DNA from: Sphingomonas yabuuchiae
GTDB lineage: Bacteria; Pseudomonadota; Alphaproteobacteria; Sphingomonadales; Sphingomonadaceae
Assembly (NCBI RefSeq): GCF_001477495.1
Contig: NZ_LDTF01000009.1
Coordinates: 1 to 64,000 of the forward strand
Direction of reading: 5' to 3'
Length of the DNA: 64,000 nt
In this document: in pieces, positions 16,109 to 25,200 of the stretch
Layout: each line of letters starts with the position of its first letter
Position numbering within the stretch: position 1 is the first letter of the stretch
Notes under the pieces: generated by a model
Seen by the model: only the letters and a program-made list of their open reading frames with translations
Told to the model about the DNA's origin: nothing
The model's database searches: none
Translations under genes and position numbers: made by a program

Positions 16109-18556
16109 TTAAGCGCCTTCGCGCCGCCAGGGCACGTCACCCCCGCCGCCCGCCGCGACTGCATACATCTCGGCCTGCATCCCGCTGACCCGATCGGGCG
16201 CGCGGGTGGCGGGATCGAGCGCCTGCCCATAGCCCGCGACGAAGCTGTGCCAGTGGTTGAGGCCATGGCGGGTCGTGCGCCGCGCCAGTGCTGCGATCCA
16301 TTCGGCCGCCAGCTCACGTTGCTCCGCAGCGATCGCCACGGGAATGCAGCCGACTGCTAGCCCGTAACAGACCGACAGCGCATGATCGATCCGCTCGGCA
16401 TCCTCGGCGCAATCGCGGGCAATGGCCATCGCGGACATCAGATCGCCCTCGGCCCAATGGAGTCGCATCAACAGGCTGAGCACCGCGATCTTGCCGTCGA
16501 CTTGCGCATGGTTCGCATGGTTGGCGCGCTCGGGGGCGGCGTCGCCCGCCATCACCACCTCCAGCATGCGCCGCGATCCGGCGTGATCGCCTGAGAAATG
16601 CAGCGACAGGGCCAGCATGTGTGCCGCCGTCTGCCGATCCGCCAACGCGCCGTCCCCGCCGACCCGCGCATCGAAGCGTCGGGCGAAGACGAGGCTTTCG
16701 TCGTAGCGTCCGGCCAGGATGCTCTGCGCCCACACGCCCCACAGCGCGCGTAAGGCCAGGGGGGCGGAGCCGATCCCCTCGGCCAGCGTCAGCGCGCGGG
16801 CAAAGGCATCGGCCATCGCGGGCACCGGTCCCTCAGTATGCCAGAGGCCATGGCCATAAGCGGTCAGCAGTTCGACCTGCCGCGCAGGCTCCACCTGCCC
16901 CTCGGCCATGTTCGCGATGACTGCCTCGGCATAGCGCAGGAATTCAGCGGGCAGCGACAGGTGGAACCACAGGGGCGCGGCGGCGATGACCAGTTCCGCC
17001 GCCAGGCCTGCGTCCTTGCCTGCGCTCGCCCAGGCGATGGCGCTGCGCACGTCGTCGATCCGCACACTATATTCGGCCAGCCATTCGCGCGGGGCCTTGC
17101 CCTCCCAGGCGGTGGCGCTGTCGGCCAGCCCGCGCAGCAGCACATGCGCATGATCGCGCTGCGCCTGTTCGGCCATGCCGGTCGCTCGCAACCGCTCCTG
17201 TCCATAATGCCGCGTGGTATCCAGCAGACGGTAGCGCATCGACCCGGGCGATGGCGTCGCCACGACCAGCGACTTGGCGACGAGTTCAGCGAGCAGATCA
17301 TCCGCCTCGAACCGGCTGATACCCGCCCCCGCTGCCATGGCCGCCGCATCCTCCGCATCGAAATGGCTGCGGAAGAGCGCGAGCCGGTCGAGCAGTTTCT
17401 GCAGCGGCGGGGCGAGCAGGTCGTAGCTCCAGTCGAGCGCGCCGCGCAGCGTCCGGTGGCGCGGCAAGGCCGTGCGCCGCCCGCGCGTCAGCAAGGCGAA
17501 ACGATCGTCCAGCGCATCGGCGATCGCCTGCGGCGTCATCGTATCGATCCGCGCGGCGGCCAGTTCGATCGCCAGCGGAATACCGTCCAGCTTGCGACAA
17601 ATGTCGACGACCACCGGCACGCTCTGCGCGTCGAGGCGGAAATCACTATTGGCGGCGCGGGCGCGTTCGTCGAACAAGGCGGGCGCGGAGAGCTGGGCAA
17701 CCTGCTCCAGGCTGGTCGTCGCATGCTCGTCGGGCAATTCGAGCGCGGCGAGGCGGTGCACCCATTCGCCCTGCGCACGCAGCGGCTCATGGCTGGTGAC
17801 GAGCAGCATCGCCTGCGGGGCACCATGCAGGACCGCCTCGGCGAGCGAGGCCGCGGCGTCTATGACATGCTCGCAATTGTCGAGCAGGATAAGGGAGGGG
17901 CGCTCTGCCAGCCTTGCCGCGATACGCTGGGACAAATCGGTGCCCGGTGCTGAAAGTTCCAGCGTGGTCGCCAACGTCGCCGCCACCATCGCGGCATCCG
18001 TCACGGGCGCCAGGTCGACAAACCACGCCTCGATCCCCATCGCCCGTACCAGCCGGCGACCGATCGCGGTCGCGGCGGTCGTCTTGCCGATCCCGCCGGG
18101 GCCGACGATCGAGATGAAACGCCGCTCCGCCAGTTCGTCGGCGATGGTCGAAATCACCTCCTCGCGCCCGAAGATCCGGCCGATCGAGGCGGGCAGCCGG
18201 CACACGCGACGCTCGGCCGACGGGGTCATATGCTCACCCCCCAATCGTTCGACCGGGAGGGCCAGACGATAGCCTCGCCCGGCATCCGCCACGATCGTCG
18301 CTTCGCCGTCCGGCATCGCCAGCGCCTTGCGCGCGGCGGACAGGTGAACACGAATCGCGCTGTCGTCGATCGCCTGGTTGGGCCACACGCGATCGATCAG
18401 CGCATCACGCGCCACCAACTGCCCCTCCGCCTCGACCAGCACCGCCAACAGGTTGAGCGCTCGGCCGCCCAGCTTCAGCGGCACTCCGTCACGGGTCAAC
18501 GCCAGGTGCGGAACGTCCATCTGAAAGGGACCGAAACGATAGCGGGCGCCGGTCAT
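16109..18556 (-). CDS. Winged-helix/NB-ARC ATPase transcriptional regulator
   Basis: This 815-residue protein has three parts. First is an OmpR-type winged helix (residues 1-105, 'GRALNLLAVLVEAEGQLVARDALIDRVWP'). Second is a STAND/NB-ARC-like ATPase with Walker A GPGGIGKTT (152-160) and Walker B 'SLILLDNCEHV'. Third is a long helical repeat region of TPR type to the C-terminus. Such proteins are ligand-sensing activators in which nucleotide state controls DNA binding. It probably controls the two downstream genes on the same strand (hydrolase-like and small membrane protein). The signal is unknown. Confidence 0.85.
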   Translation of the reverse strand: MTGARYRFGPFQMDVPHLALTRDGVPLKLGGRALNLLAVLVEAEGQLVARDALIDRVWPNQAIDDSAIRVHLSAARKALAMPDGEATIVADAGRGYRLALPVERLGGEHMTPSAERRVCRLPASIGRIFGREEVISTIADELAERRFISIVGPGGIGKTTAATAIGRRLVRAMGIEAWFVDLAPVTDAAMVAATLATTLELSAPGTDLSQRIAARLAERPSLILLDNCEHVIDAAASLAEAVLHGAPQAMLLVTSHEPLRAQGEWVHRLAALELPDEHATTSLEQVAQLSAPALFDERARAANSDFRLDAQSVPVVVDICRKLDGIPLAIELAAARIDTMTPQAIADALDDRFALLTRGRRTALPRHRTLRGALDWSYDLLAPPLQKLLDRLALFRSHFDAEDAAAMAAGAGISRFEADDLLAELVAKSLVVATPSPGSMRYRLLDTTRHYGQERLRATGMAEQAQRDHAHVLLRGLADSATAWEGKAPREWLAEYSVRIDDVRSAIAWASAGKDAGLAAELVIAAAPLWFHLSLPAEFLRYAEAVIANMAEGQVEPARQVELLTAYGHGLWHTEGPVPAMADAFARALTLAEGIGSAPLALRALWGVWAQSILAGRYDESLVFARRFDARVGGDGALADRQTAAHMLALSLHFSGDHAGSRRMLEVVMAGDAAPERANHANHAQVDGKIAVLSLLMRLHWAEGDLMSAMAIARDCAEDAERIDHALSVCYGLAVGCIPVAIAAEQRELAAEWIAALARRTTRHGLNHWHSFVAGYGQALDPATRAPDRVSGMQAEMYAVAAGGGGDVPWRREGA

Positions 18557-18612
18557 GGCATGATGGAACCTTTTGCGGGTGATCGATCATGCTTCTCTAA
18601 CCACGAGACATT

Positions 18613-19536
18613 TCATTGAGAATATTCTGTTTTCGGCTCGATGAGGAAGGTGCGCAATCGTGGCACCAGAAAGTCCAGCGCTGCGCGGGTCCGCTTCGGC
18701 AACCGCCGCCCACCAAGGTATAGGGCTGCTACCTGCTCCTCATCACCGACGCCGTGATCGGCCAGCACTTCCACCAACCGGCCGGCCGCCAGATCATCGC
18801 GGACATGATATTCACCCAGCCGGGCAAGGCCCGCGCCCGCAACTGCCAGTCGCCGAACCGTCTCGCCATTATTGGCGAGCAGATTGCCCGTCACCATCCG
18901 GTCGATGATGCGACCGCCGGTCCGCATCGGCCAGACCGGCTGCGCCCGTTGAAAGTTGAAGCCGAGGCAATTGTGCCGATGCAGGTCGGCCACGTGGCGC
19001 GGCGTACCGGCGCGCGCCAGATAGGAAGGGGACGCGACGATCAGGCGCCGTGCACGCCCGATCACCCGTGCCGTCAGTGCGGAATCGCGTAGCCCCCCGA
19101 CCCGGAAGGCGATGTCGGTTCGCTCCAGATACAGGTCCGTCATCGCGTCCGACAAGGAAAGGTCGATGACGATCGCGGGGTGCGCATCCCAGAAGGATGG
19201 CAGCAAGGGTTCGATGGCGAGCGTTCCGAACGCCACCGATGCGGAAATGCGCACCGTCCCTCTTTCGCTGGCGCTTCCCATCGCGAGATCACGTTCGAGC
19301 AGGTCGAGATCGCGCAGCATCTGCGTCGCACGCTCTTGATAGAGACGTCCCTCAGCCGTCAGCGACAGGCGCCGCGTCGACCGCTCGACCAATTGCACGC
19401 CGAGCCGCTCCTCCAGCCGCGCGATCAGCTTCGATATGGTCGAGGGCGTCATCGTCAGCCGTCGCGCCGCCCCCGAAAAGCTGCCGGTTTCGGCGACGGC
19501 CACGAAGACCTGCATTTCGCCAGCGCGGTTATCCAT
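18613..19536 (-). CDS. LysR-family regulator, divergent from an SDR gene
   Basis: This 307-residue LysR protein of the CrgA/DsdC-like group has its HTH at 'MQVFVAVAETGSFSGAARRLTMTPSTISKLIARLEERLGVQLVERSTRRLSLT' (about 8-60) and a full effector domain ('SASVAFGTLAIEPLLPSFWDAHPAIVIDLSLSD'). It reads away from the SDR gene at 19665, and the 128-base gap contains a perfect palindrome at 19554-19570, the expected arrangement for control of the SDR gene and itself. Confidence 0.92.
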   Translation of the reverse strand: MDNRAGEMQVFVAVAETGSFSGAARRLTMTPSTISKLIARLEERLGVQLVERSTRRLSLTAEGRLYQERATQMLRDLDLLERDLAMGSASERGTVRISASVAFGTLAIEPLLPSFWDAHPAIVIDLSLSDAMTDLYLERTDIAFRVGGLRDSALTARVIGRARRLIVASPSYLARAGTPRHVADLHRHNCLGFNFQRAQPVWPMRTGGRIIDRMVTGNLLANNGETVRRLAVAGAGLARLGEYHVRDDLAAGRLVEVLADHGVGDEEQVAALYLGGRRLPKRTRAALDFLVPRLRTFLIEPKTEYSQ

Positions 19537-19553
19537 GCGATCTCACTTATGAC

Positions 19554-19570
19554 TTGAGTTCACAACTCAA
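19554..19570. promoter_or_regulatory. Palindrome in the LysR/SDR divergent promoter
   Basis: TTGAGTT-CAC-AACTCAA is a perfect 7-base inverted repeat between the divergent LysR and SDR genes. LysR proteins bind interrupted dyads containing T-N11-A, which this site fits. It is 18 bases upstream of the lysR start and about 95 bases upstream of the SDR start. Confidence 0.6.
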
Positions 19571-19664
19571 ATGGCCCGTGCCTCTGTTATCAACCACTTA
19601 GTCTATCTCCAAATTCCTGAGTGACGGGCGTTGCGACGCTCCTTGCAAACGGAAAGGCTATAAA

Positions 19665-20438
19665 ATGGACCTCGAACTGAAGGGAAAGACGGCGCTCGTC
19701 ACCGGCGCGACGGCCGGGATCGGCCTTGCGATCGCGCGTCGCTTGGGCTCGGAAGGGGCCGACGTCGTCATTAGCGGGCGCCAAACGGCGAAGCTGGAGG
19801 CGGCAGCGGCGGACATCGGCGCGCGCGGGATTCTGGCGGACCCGGCCACGGCGGAAGGCGCGGAGACGTTGATCGCGGCAGTTCCGCAGGTCGACATTCT
19901 GGTCAACAATCTCGGCATCTATGAGGCCAAGCCGTTCGGTGACATCACCGATGCGGACTGGCGTCGCTTCTTCGAGATCAACGTGCTGTCCGGTGTGCGA
20001 CTGGCTCGTGCCTATTTCCCCGGCATGATCGCCCGCAATCAGGGGCGGATCATCTTCATCGCCAGCGAATCCGGCGTGATGGTGCCGTCAGACATGATCC
20101 ATTACGGCATGACCAAGACCGCCCAGCTTGCCATCTCCCGTGGTCTTGCCGGACTCACGAAGGGCACCGCCGTGACGGTCAACACGGTCATGCCCGGCAC
20201 GACCCGCTCAGAGGGAATCGTCGACTTCCTCAAGAGCGTCGCCGATGATCCGCACGCCCCGATCGAGGAGATCGAAAGCAACTTCTTCGCTCGCGACCGC
20301 GCGACCTCGCTGATCCAGCGCATGATCGAGCCCGAGGAGATCGCCACCATGGTCGCCTATCTCGCCAGCCCTTTGTCGGCGGCGACCAATGGCGCGGCCC
20401 TTCGTGTCGACGGAGGCATCACGCCGACGATCGTCTGA
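19665..20438 (+). CDS. Short-chain dehydrogenase/reductase (SDR)
   Basis: This 257-residue classical SDR has the nucleotide-binding motif TGATAGIG (13-20), 'DILVNNLGIYEAKPF' (NNxG), and the catalytic Ser134-Tyr147-Lys151 set in 'IASESGVMVPSDMIHYGMTKTAQLA'. It ends with the usual 'AATNGAALRVDGGITPTIV'. It would be an NAD(P)-dependent oxidoreductase of unknown substrate. Divergence from the LysR gene and the operator-like palindrome suggest substrate-induced expression; the cNMP/reductase fusion follows 91 bases downstream on the same strand and may be co-transcribed. Confidence 0.93.
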   Translation: MDLELKGKTALVTGATAGIGLAIARRLGSEGADVVISGRQTAKLEAAAADIGARGILADPATAEGAETLIAAVPQVDILVNNLGIYEAKPFGDITDADWRRFFEINVLSGVRLARAYFPGMIARNQGRIIFIASESGVMVPSDMIHYGMTKTAQLAISRGLAGLTKGTAVTVNTVMPGTTRSEGIVDFLKSVADDPHAPIEEIESNFFARDRATSLIQRMIEPEEIATMVAYLASPLSAATNGAALRVDGGITPTIV

Positions 20439-20529
20439 GCCGATGCAACGGGCTGGCCGCTGCGCGCGCCAGTCCGTTGCAGCAGAGGGCCATGATCGAT
20501 AGCACCAAGGGCAACAGGGAGCTTGGGCC

Positions 20530-22140
20530 ATGGAATCGATCGGGCGTGATCTCAATGAGATGCAGCGGATGCCGCTCGCTCCCGCGCATGTCGGGGCGAT
20601 CCGTGCCGCGGGTGTGCAGAAATGCTACGCGGCGGGCGAATGGCTGGCGGAGATTGGAACGCCGGTCGACCGGTTCGTCTATGTCGAGGCAGGCGAGGTC
20701 GAAGTAGTGAACCCCTTCACGGGTGAGCGGCTGCGGCCCTCGACGCTGGGACCGACCCAGTTCATGGCTGAAATCCCTCTCCTGTCGGGCGGGAATTGGT
20801 CGATGGCGATGCGCGCGGCCGTCGACACGCGGGTCGTGGAGGTGCCGCGCGACCGCATCCTGCACCTGATGTCGGCGATCCCCGAGATGTCCGACATCAT
20901 CATCACGGTTCTGGCGGCACGCCGCAGACGACAGTTGGAGTCCGGCGATGCCATGCTTGTCTTGGTCGGCGAGGAAAAGGATCGCGCCATCCGCCAGATC
21001 ACCGAGTTCGCCGCACGCAACCGCATTCCCCATCGCTCCCATCCGCTGGGCAGCGCCCAGGCCGCGGAGGTGGCGACGAGCTGCGGCACGCCGCAGGATA
21101 GGCCGTTGGTGGTGTTCGGCCGCGATCTGGTTGTCACCGATCCGACGCCGGAAACCATCGCACGCCTCTTGGGCATCGAGCAGGACCTGCCCGACGATGC
21201 CGAATTCGACGTTCTGATCATTGGCGCGGGGCCAGCCGGTGTCTCCGCTGGCGTCTATGCGGGAGCGGAAGGGTTACGGGCGCTGGTCGTGGACGAAACC
21301 GCGATCGGGGGACAGGCTGGCACCTCAAGCCGAATCGAGAACTATATGGGTTTCCCGACCGGCATCTCGGGCGGCGACCTGGTCTGGCGCGGTGAGATCC
21401 AAGCGATGAAGTTCGGCACCCGCTTCGTCATGCCCCGGCGGGTGGCATCGCTCGAACAGCTCGACGACGGCGGCTTCTGCGCGCACTTTTCAAACGGACA
21501 GCGCATTCGTGCCGCGTCCGTGGTGGTAGCGACCGGGGTGCAATATCGCCGACTGCCGCTTGATCGGCTGGTGGAACTGGAGGGGGCGGGCATCTATTAT
21601 GCGGCGACCGAGAGTGAGGCGCGCTTCTGCCGCGATGCCGATGTCGTCGTCATCGGGGGCGGGAATTCGGCTGGGCAGGCCGCGATGTATCTTAGTCGAG
21701 TTGCCCGCCACGTACGGCTGTTGGTGCGTGGCGACACACTGGCGACGTCGATGTCGCATTATCTGTCCAGTCGGCTGGAGGCCGATCCTGCCATCACCAT
21801 CGAATATGGCGCGAAGGTCACCGAACTTCACGGCGACACGACGCTGGAGGCCGTTACGATCCGCAACGACGCCGGTCTTCGCACCCTGCCGACCTGTGCG
21901 ATGTTCGTCATGGTCGGCGCGGTGCCGAACACCCATTGGCTCGCCGACCTCGTCGCCCTGGACGACAAGGGGTTCATCCTGACAGGTGCCTCCGCTGGCG
22001 CCACATCGGCTTATGCCACGTCGCGTCCCGGCATCTTCGCGGTCGGCGACGTACGATCGGGCTCGGTCAAGCGCGTGGCCTCGTCCGTCGGCGAAGGCTC
22101 CGTCGTCATCTCGAAGGTGTGGGAGCACGTCCGAACCTAA
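20530..22140 (+). CDS. cNMP-binding / thioredoxin-reductase-like FAD fusion protein
   Basis: This 536-residue protein fuses a cyclic-nucleotide-binding-like domain (about 20-140, 'YAAGEWLAEIGTPVDRFVYVEAGEVEVVNPF'), a thioredoxin-like linker (about 150-215) and a thioredoxin-reductase-like flavoprotein from residue ~228: FAD motif 'DVLIIGAGPAGVSAG', 'GGQAGTSSRIENYMGFPTGISG', NAD(P) motif 'VVVIGGGNSAGQAA' and the late 'RPGIFAVGDVRSGSVKRV'. The CxxC redox centre expected between the NADPH-domain strands is absent ('YYAATESEARFCRDADVVV'), so it is not a dithiol reductase of the TrxB type. The fusion class is known in bacteria, but its role is unclear. The ligand of the N-terminal domain is unproven. 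Confidence 0.88.
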   Translation: MESIGRDLNEMQRMPLAPAHVGAIRAAGVQKCYAAGEWLAEIGTPVDRFVYVEAGEVEVVNPFTGERLRPSTLGPTQFMAEIPLLSGGNWSMAMRAAVDTRVVEVPRDRILHLMSAIPEMSDIIITVLAARRRRQLESGDAMLVLVGEEKDRAIRQITEFAARNRIPHRSHPLGSAQAAEVATSCGTPQDRPLVVFGRDLVVTDPTPETIARLLGIEQDLPDDAEFDVLIIGAGPAGVSAGVYAGAEGLRALVVDETAIGGQAGTSSRIENYMGFPTGISGGDLVWRGEIQAMKFGTRFVMPRRVASLEQLDDGGFCAHFSNGQRIRAASVVVATGVQYRRLPLDRLVELEGAGIYYAATESEARFCRDADVVVIGGGNSAGQAAMYLSRVARHVRLLVRGDTLATSMSHYLSSRLEADPAITIEYGAKVTELHGDTTLEAVTIRNDAGLRTLPTCAMFVMVGAVPNTHWLADLVALDDKGFILTGASAGATSAYATSRPGIFAVGDVRSGSVKRVASSVGEGSVVISKVWEHVRT

Positions 22141-22565
22141 CGTGTCGTCGCCCGGATACCTGCGGGAAGCATATAGGGCGGGCAATAACGATATTCGGTC
22201 GTCGGACCGCGGGTCTTGATGTCGAAGGTGAGCGCATCGCGGATGCCGACCGTCTGGCGCTCGACGAAACGCGGTGCCGGACCTGCGCCAGCGTCGATGC
22301 AGGACTGGCTGACCTCATAGCGGTCGCCACGGCGAGACAGGATGCGTGCGCGGCATTCGCGAGTGTGAGGCGTACTGATGCCACGCCCGTCATATTGCCG
22401 GATCGCGGCATTGGGTGCCGATGCGCAGGCGGTTCCCTTCTGGACATAGATGCCGGGCTTCAACCGATAGACACCGCCCGGCTTTGGCGACGTATCGACG
22501 CTGGCCGTCGCCGCCGTGGTTCCCGTAAGCATGCCGATGGCGAGAATGATGGTCGATAGGCGCAT
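22137..22565 (-). CDS. Secreted protein of unknown function
   Basis: This 142-residue protein has a signal peptide (MRLSTIILAIGMLTGTTAATA, cleavage near ASVD) and four cysteines (48, 70, 89 and 128), suggesting a disulfide-stabilised periplasmic domain. I do not recognise a family. It converges on the flavoprotein gene with a 4-base overlap of stops. The region upstream of its ATG (22566-22590) contains AGGGAG for ribosome binding. Confidence 0.7.
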   Translation of the reverse strand: MRLSTIILAIGMLTGTTAATASVDTSPKPGGVYRLKPGIYVQKGTACASAPNAAIRQYDGRGISTPHTRECRARILSRRGDRYEVSQSCIDAGAGPAPRFVERQTVGIRDALTFDIKTRGPTTEYRYCPPYMLPAGIRATTR

Positions 22566-22877
22566 GATGACGCTCCCTGCTAATGGCGATCCATCCTTAG
22601 GAAAGCGAAGCTGAACGAAAGGCGCAGGGCGGCCCCGATCCGTGTGCGGTTTTCCAACAACGCCGCTGCGCTTGTAAACTTTCTTGTGCCAGCAATGCGG
22701 GCGTATCTCCGCGTGGTTCCAGCGGAAAATGCGCTATGCCCCAATGCCGAATGGCATCATCACCGAGCCTTAGCGATACCAACGCCGTGGCGATCCCGGG
22801 CCCCTTTCGCCTGATCGCCAGCCGACGGCGCGCCCGCAAAGAAGAGGTGCGCCCGAGCCCTTCTGCGGCGATTCCCG
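22566..22877. other. Intergenic stretch without a recognisable gene
   Basis: About 310 bases between the secreted-protein gene and the end of the MFS gene, both on the minus strand. Frames running through it are extensions or shadows. It should contain the promoter of the secreted-protein gene; no clear sigma-70 element, repeat or terminator was found. Confidence 0.4.
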
Positions 22878-24101
22878 TTAATCGCCGGGCAGACCGACGT
22901 GCTGCTGGACTTGATTTACCCGCCTGATCGCGACGAGTTGGATCAGCACGGCGGCGGCGGAGAGGATCGCGCCCAGAAGGACGACTGCGCTCCAACCGCC
23001 AGCCTGCCATGCGACCGTCACACCGGCCGAACCCGCCGCGCCGCCCAGGAACATGGCCCCCATGAAGATCGTGTTCAGCCGCGCGCGGGCGTCGGGCCGC
23101 AGCGCGTAGACGATATGCTGGTTGGAGACGAGTGCGCTCTGCACGCCGAAATCGAGCAGGATGACGCCGACGATCAGGCCGGCGATTGATCCGACGGCTC
23201 CGAACACGCCCCAAGCGACCAGGGTCAGCACCGCGCTGAACAGGATGACGCGCTGCGGTCCGCGACGATCGGCGATCCTGCCTGCGACAGGCGCAGCCAG
23301 CACCCCGACCGCTCCGACGATCCCAAACAGCCCTGCCGCGGCCGCGCCGAGCGAGAAGCTCGGTTCCTGAAGATGCAGCGCCAAAATTGTCCAGAACGCG
23401 CTGAAACCGGCAAACAGCAGCGCCTGGGTCAACGCCGCCTTGCGCAAGGCGGCAAATTCCGACCAGAGGCCACCGAGCGATCGCAGCAGCGATCCATAGC
23501 TGTGCGTTGTGTCCGGAGCGCTGTGGGGCAGCATCCATTGCATCAACGCGCCCGCCCCAATCGCCATCGGCACGCCGAGCCAGAACATCTCGCGCCAACC
23601 ACCATATGTTGCGACGAAACCCGCCAGCGTCCGGCTGAGCAGGATACCGCATAGCAATCCGGCCATCACCGTGCCCACCGTCGCGCCGCGACGCTCCGGC
23701 GTCGCCAGATGCGCGGCAAGCGGCACGATCTGCTGCGCGACGGTCGACAGCACGCCGACGAGCAGCGAGGCAAGGACTACCATCGCCGCACTTGGGGCGA
23801 TCGCCGCGATCGCCAGAGCGACGGCCAAGCCGCCGAACTGGATGACGATGAGGCGCCTGCGCTCGATCAGGTCGCCCAGCGGGACCAATAGGAACAGCCC
23901 CGCCGCATAACCGAGCTGCGTTGCGGTCGGTACGAACCGGGTCAAGGAAGCGGGAAGATCCTTTTCCATGATCCCCAACATCGGCTGATTGTAATAGATG
24001 TTGGCGACCGCGACGCCCGCCGCGACCGCCATCACGAGGTTCAACCCCGGCCGAAGCTTCGTTTTTTCGTTGACGTTATTGATGGGTGCGGTGGGCGTCA
24101 T
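22878..24101 (-). CDS. MFS transporter (YgaY/drug-efflux-like)
   Basis: This 407-residue protein has 12 predicted transmembrane helices, the family's 'GVAVANIYYNQPMLGIMEKD' beginning and the loop motif 'LVPLGDLIERRRLIV' typical of major-facilitator proteins of the YgaY-type aromatic/drug efflux group. AGGAGG lies 5 bases before the ATG at 24101, so that start is preferred to the ATG at 24122. It is divergent from a LysR gene, a classical efflux arrangement; substrates are unknown. Confidence 0.92.
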   Translation of the reverse strand: MTPTAPINNVNEKTKLRPGLNLVMAVAAGVAVANIYYNQPMLGIMEKDLPASLTRFVPTATQLGYAAGLFLLVPLGDLIERRRLIVIQFGGLAVALAIAAIAPSAAMVVLASLLVGVLSTVAQQIVPLAAHLATPERRGATVGTVMAGLLCGILLSRTLAGFVATYGGWREMFWLGVPMAIGAGALMQWMLPHSAPDTTHSYGSLLRSLGGLWSEFAALRKAALTQALLFAGFSAFWTILALHLQEPSFSLGAAAAGLFGIVGAVGVLAAPVAGRIADRRGPQRVILFSAVLTLVAWGVFGAVGSIAGLIVGVILLDFGVQSALVSNQHIVYALRPDARARLNTIFMGAMFLGGAAGSAGVTVAWQAGGWSAVVLLGAILSAAAVLIQLVAIRRVNQVQQHVGLPGD

Positions 24102-24165
24102 ATGATCCTCCTGCATGCGCATCTGCCCATCTGGACCTTATCGCGCGAAAGCATAAGTAGCTTCA

Positions 24166-24175
24166 TCTGATCAGA
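24166..24175. promoter_or_regulatory. Palindrome between MFS and LysR genes
   Basis: TCTGATCAGA is a perfect 10-base palindrome 20 bases upstream of the lysR start in the 93-base divergent region. It lies in the AT-richer part of the gap (overlapping TGATCAGACGGTTTATCATCA) and is a candidate LysR operator. The short length makes chance occurrence possible. Confidence 0.4.
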
Positions 24176-24194
24176 CGGTTTATCATCAGGCGAT

Positions 24195-25070
24195 ATGCTG
24201 GATCTCGCTGACATTGCTGTGCTGGTCGAAGCCGTCCAGCAGGGCAGTCTCTCTGCGGCAGGGCGCCGGCTCGGCTTGACCCCGGTCATCGCATCGCGGC
24301 GGCTGGCGGCGCTCGAAGCTGAGATCGGTGCCCGGCTCGTGCATCGGACAACCCGTTCCCTGTCGCTTACACCGGATGGCGAGGCATTCCTGCCTCATGC
24401 CAAGGCCATGCTCGCGCATGCCGAGGATGCGCGAGCGGCGGTTGCCAGTGGGGGCACGGGCACCGTTGGGTTGCTGCGGGTAGCGGCATCAGTTCCGTTC
24501 GGACGAAAGGTCCTGACGCCAATGCTGGTCGGCTTTCTCGCCCAGCACCCGCGGCTCAAGGTAGAGTTGCTACTCAGCGATGCCGTGGCCGATATCGTCG
24601 CGCAGGGTGTCGATGTCGCGATCCGCTTCGGGGACTTACGCGACAGCAATCTGATTGCCCGCCGCCTGGCTACCAATGCAAGGGGGCTTTACGCCGCCCC
24701 TGCCTATTTGGCGATGCACGGCACTCCGACCAAGGTTGCTGACCTACGCGATCACGAGTGTCTCGCCGTCGCTAGCGGACAGCAGTGGACATTCGAACGA
24801 TTGGGCAAAACCGTTCGTCAGTCGATCAGCGGCCGCTTTGCTGCGGACAGCGTGGAGGCGCTGCATGAGGCGAGTATTCGCGGCCTCGGTATAGCCCAAT
24901 TATCGGAATGGAATGTGCGCGAAGACGTCGCTGCAGGGCGGCTTCAGCATGTCACGCTGACTGATGGAGCTGTGCCTGATCACGGCATATGGGCCGTGCT
25001 GCCAACCAGACGTCTTACTCCGCAGAAGGTGCACCTCTTCCTCAAAGCAATGTCCGACCATCTTTCTTAA
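24195..25070 (+). CDS. LysR-family regulator, divergent from MFS transporter
   Basis: This 291-residue LysR protein has its HTH at 'LADIAVLVEAVQQGSLSAAGRRLGLTPVIASRRLAALEAEIGARLVHRTTRSLSLT' (about 4-58) and a complete effector domain with 'GVDVAIRFGDLRDSNLIARRLA'. It probably controls the divergent MFS efflux gene. Its downstream end is only about 130 bases from the C-terminal end of the integrase, so it sits at the edge of the mobile-element scar. Confidence 0.92.
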   Translation: MLDLADIAVLVEAVQQGSLSAAGRRLGLTPVIASRRLAALEAEIGARLVHRTTRSLSLTPDGEAFLPHAKAMLAHAEDARAAVASGGTGTVGLLRVAASVPFGRKVLTPMLVGFLAQHPRLKVELLLSDAVADIVAQGVDVAIRFGDLRDSNLIARRLATNARGLYAAPAYLAMHGTPTKVADLRDHECLAVASGQQWTFERLGKTVRQSISGRFAADSVEALHEASIRGLGIAQLSEWNVREDVAAGRLQHVTLTDGAVPDHGIWAVLPTRRLTPQKVHLFLKAMSDHLS

Positions 25071-25200
25071 TCTTAAATGCTTCACCTGTTCATTTGACGT
25101 GATCATGGACTGATCGAGGTTCAGGATTAATTGATCATTGCCGGAAGAAGACGGCGGCAGCGGGGACGGCGGCGGAGAAGAAGGTGTTCGGGCCGCGGCC

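Noticed and set aside
16838..17953. Long plus-strand frame antisense to the NB-ARC regulator
   Set aside because: No recognisable motif, composition typical of a complementary-strand shadow of a high-GC gene.
22597..23652. 350-codon minus-strand frame overlapping the MFS gene
   Set aside because: It overlaps the well-supported transporter in another frame and is Arg-rich with no similarity.
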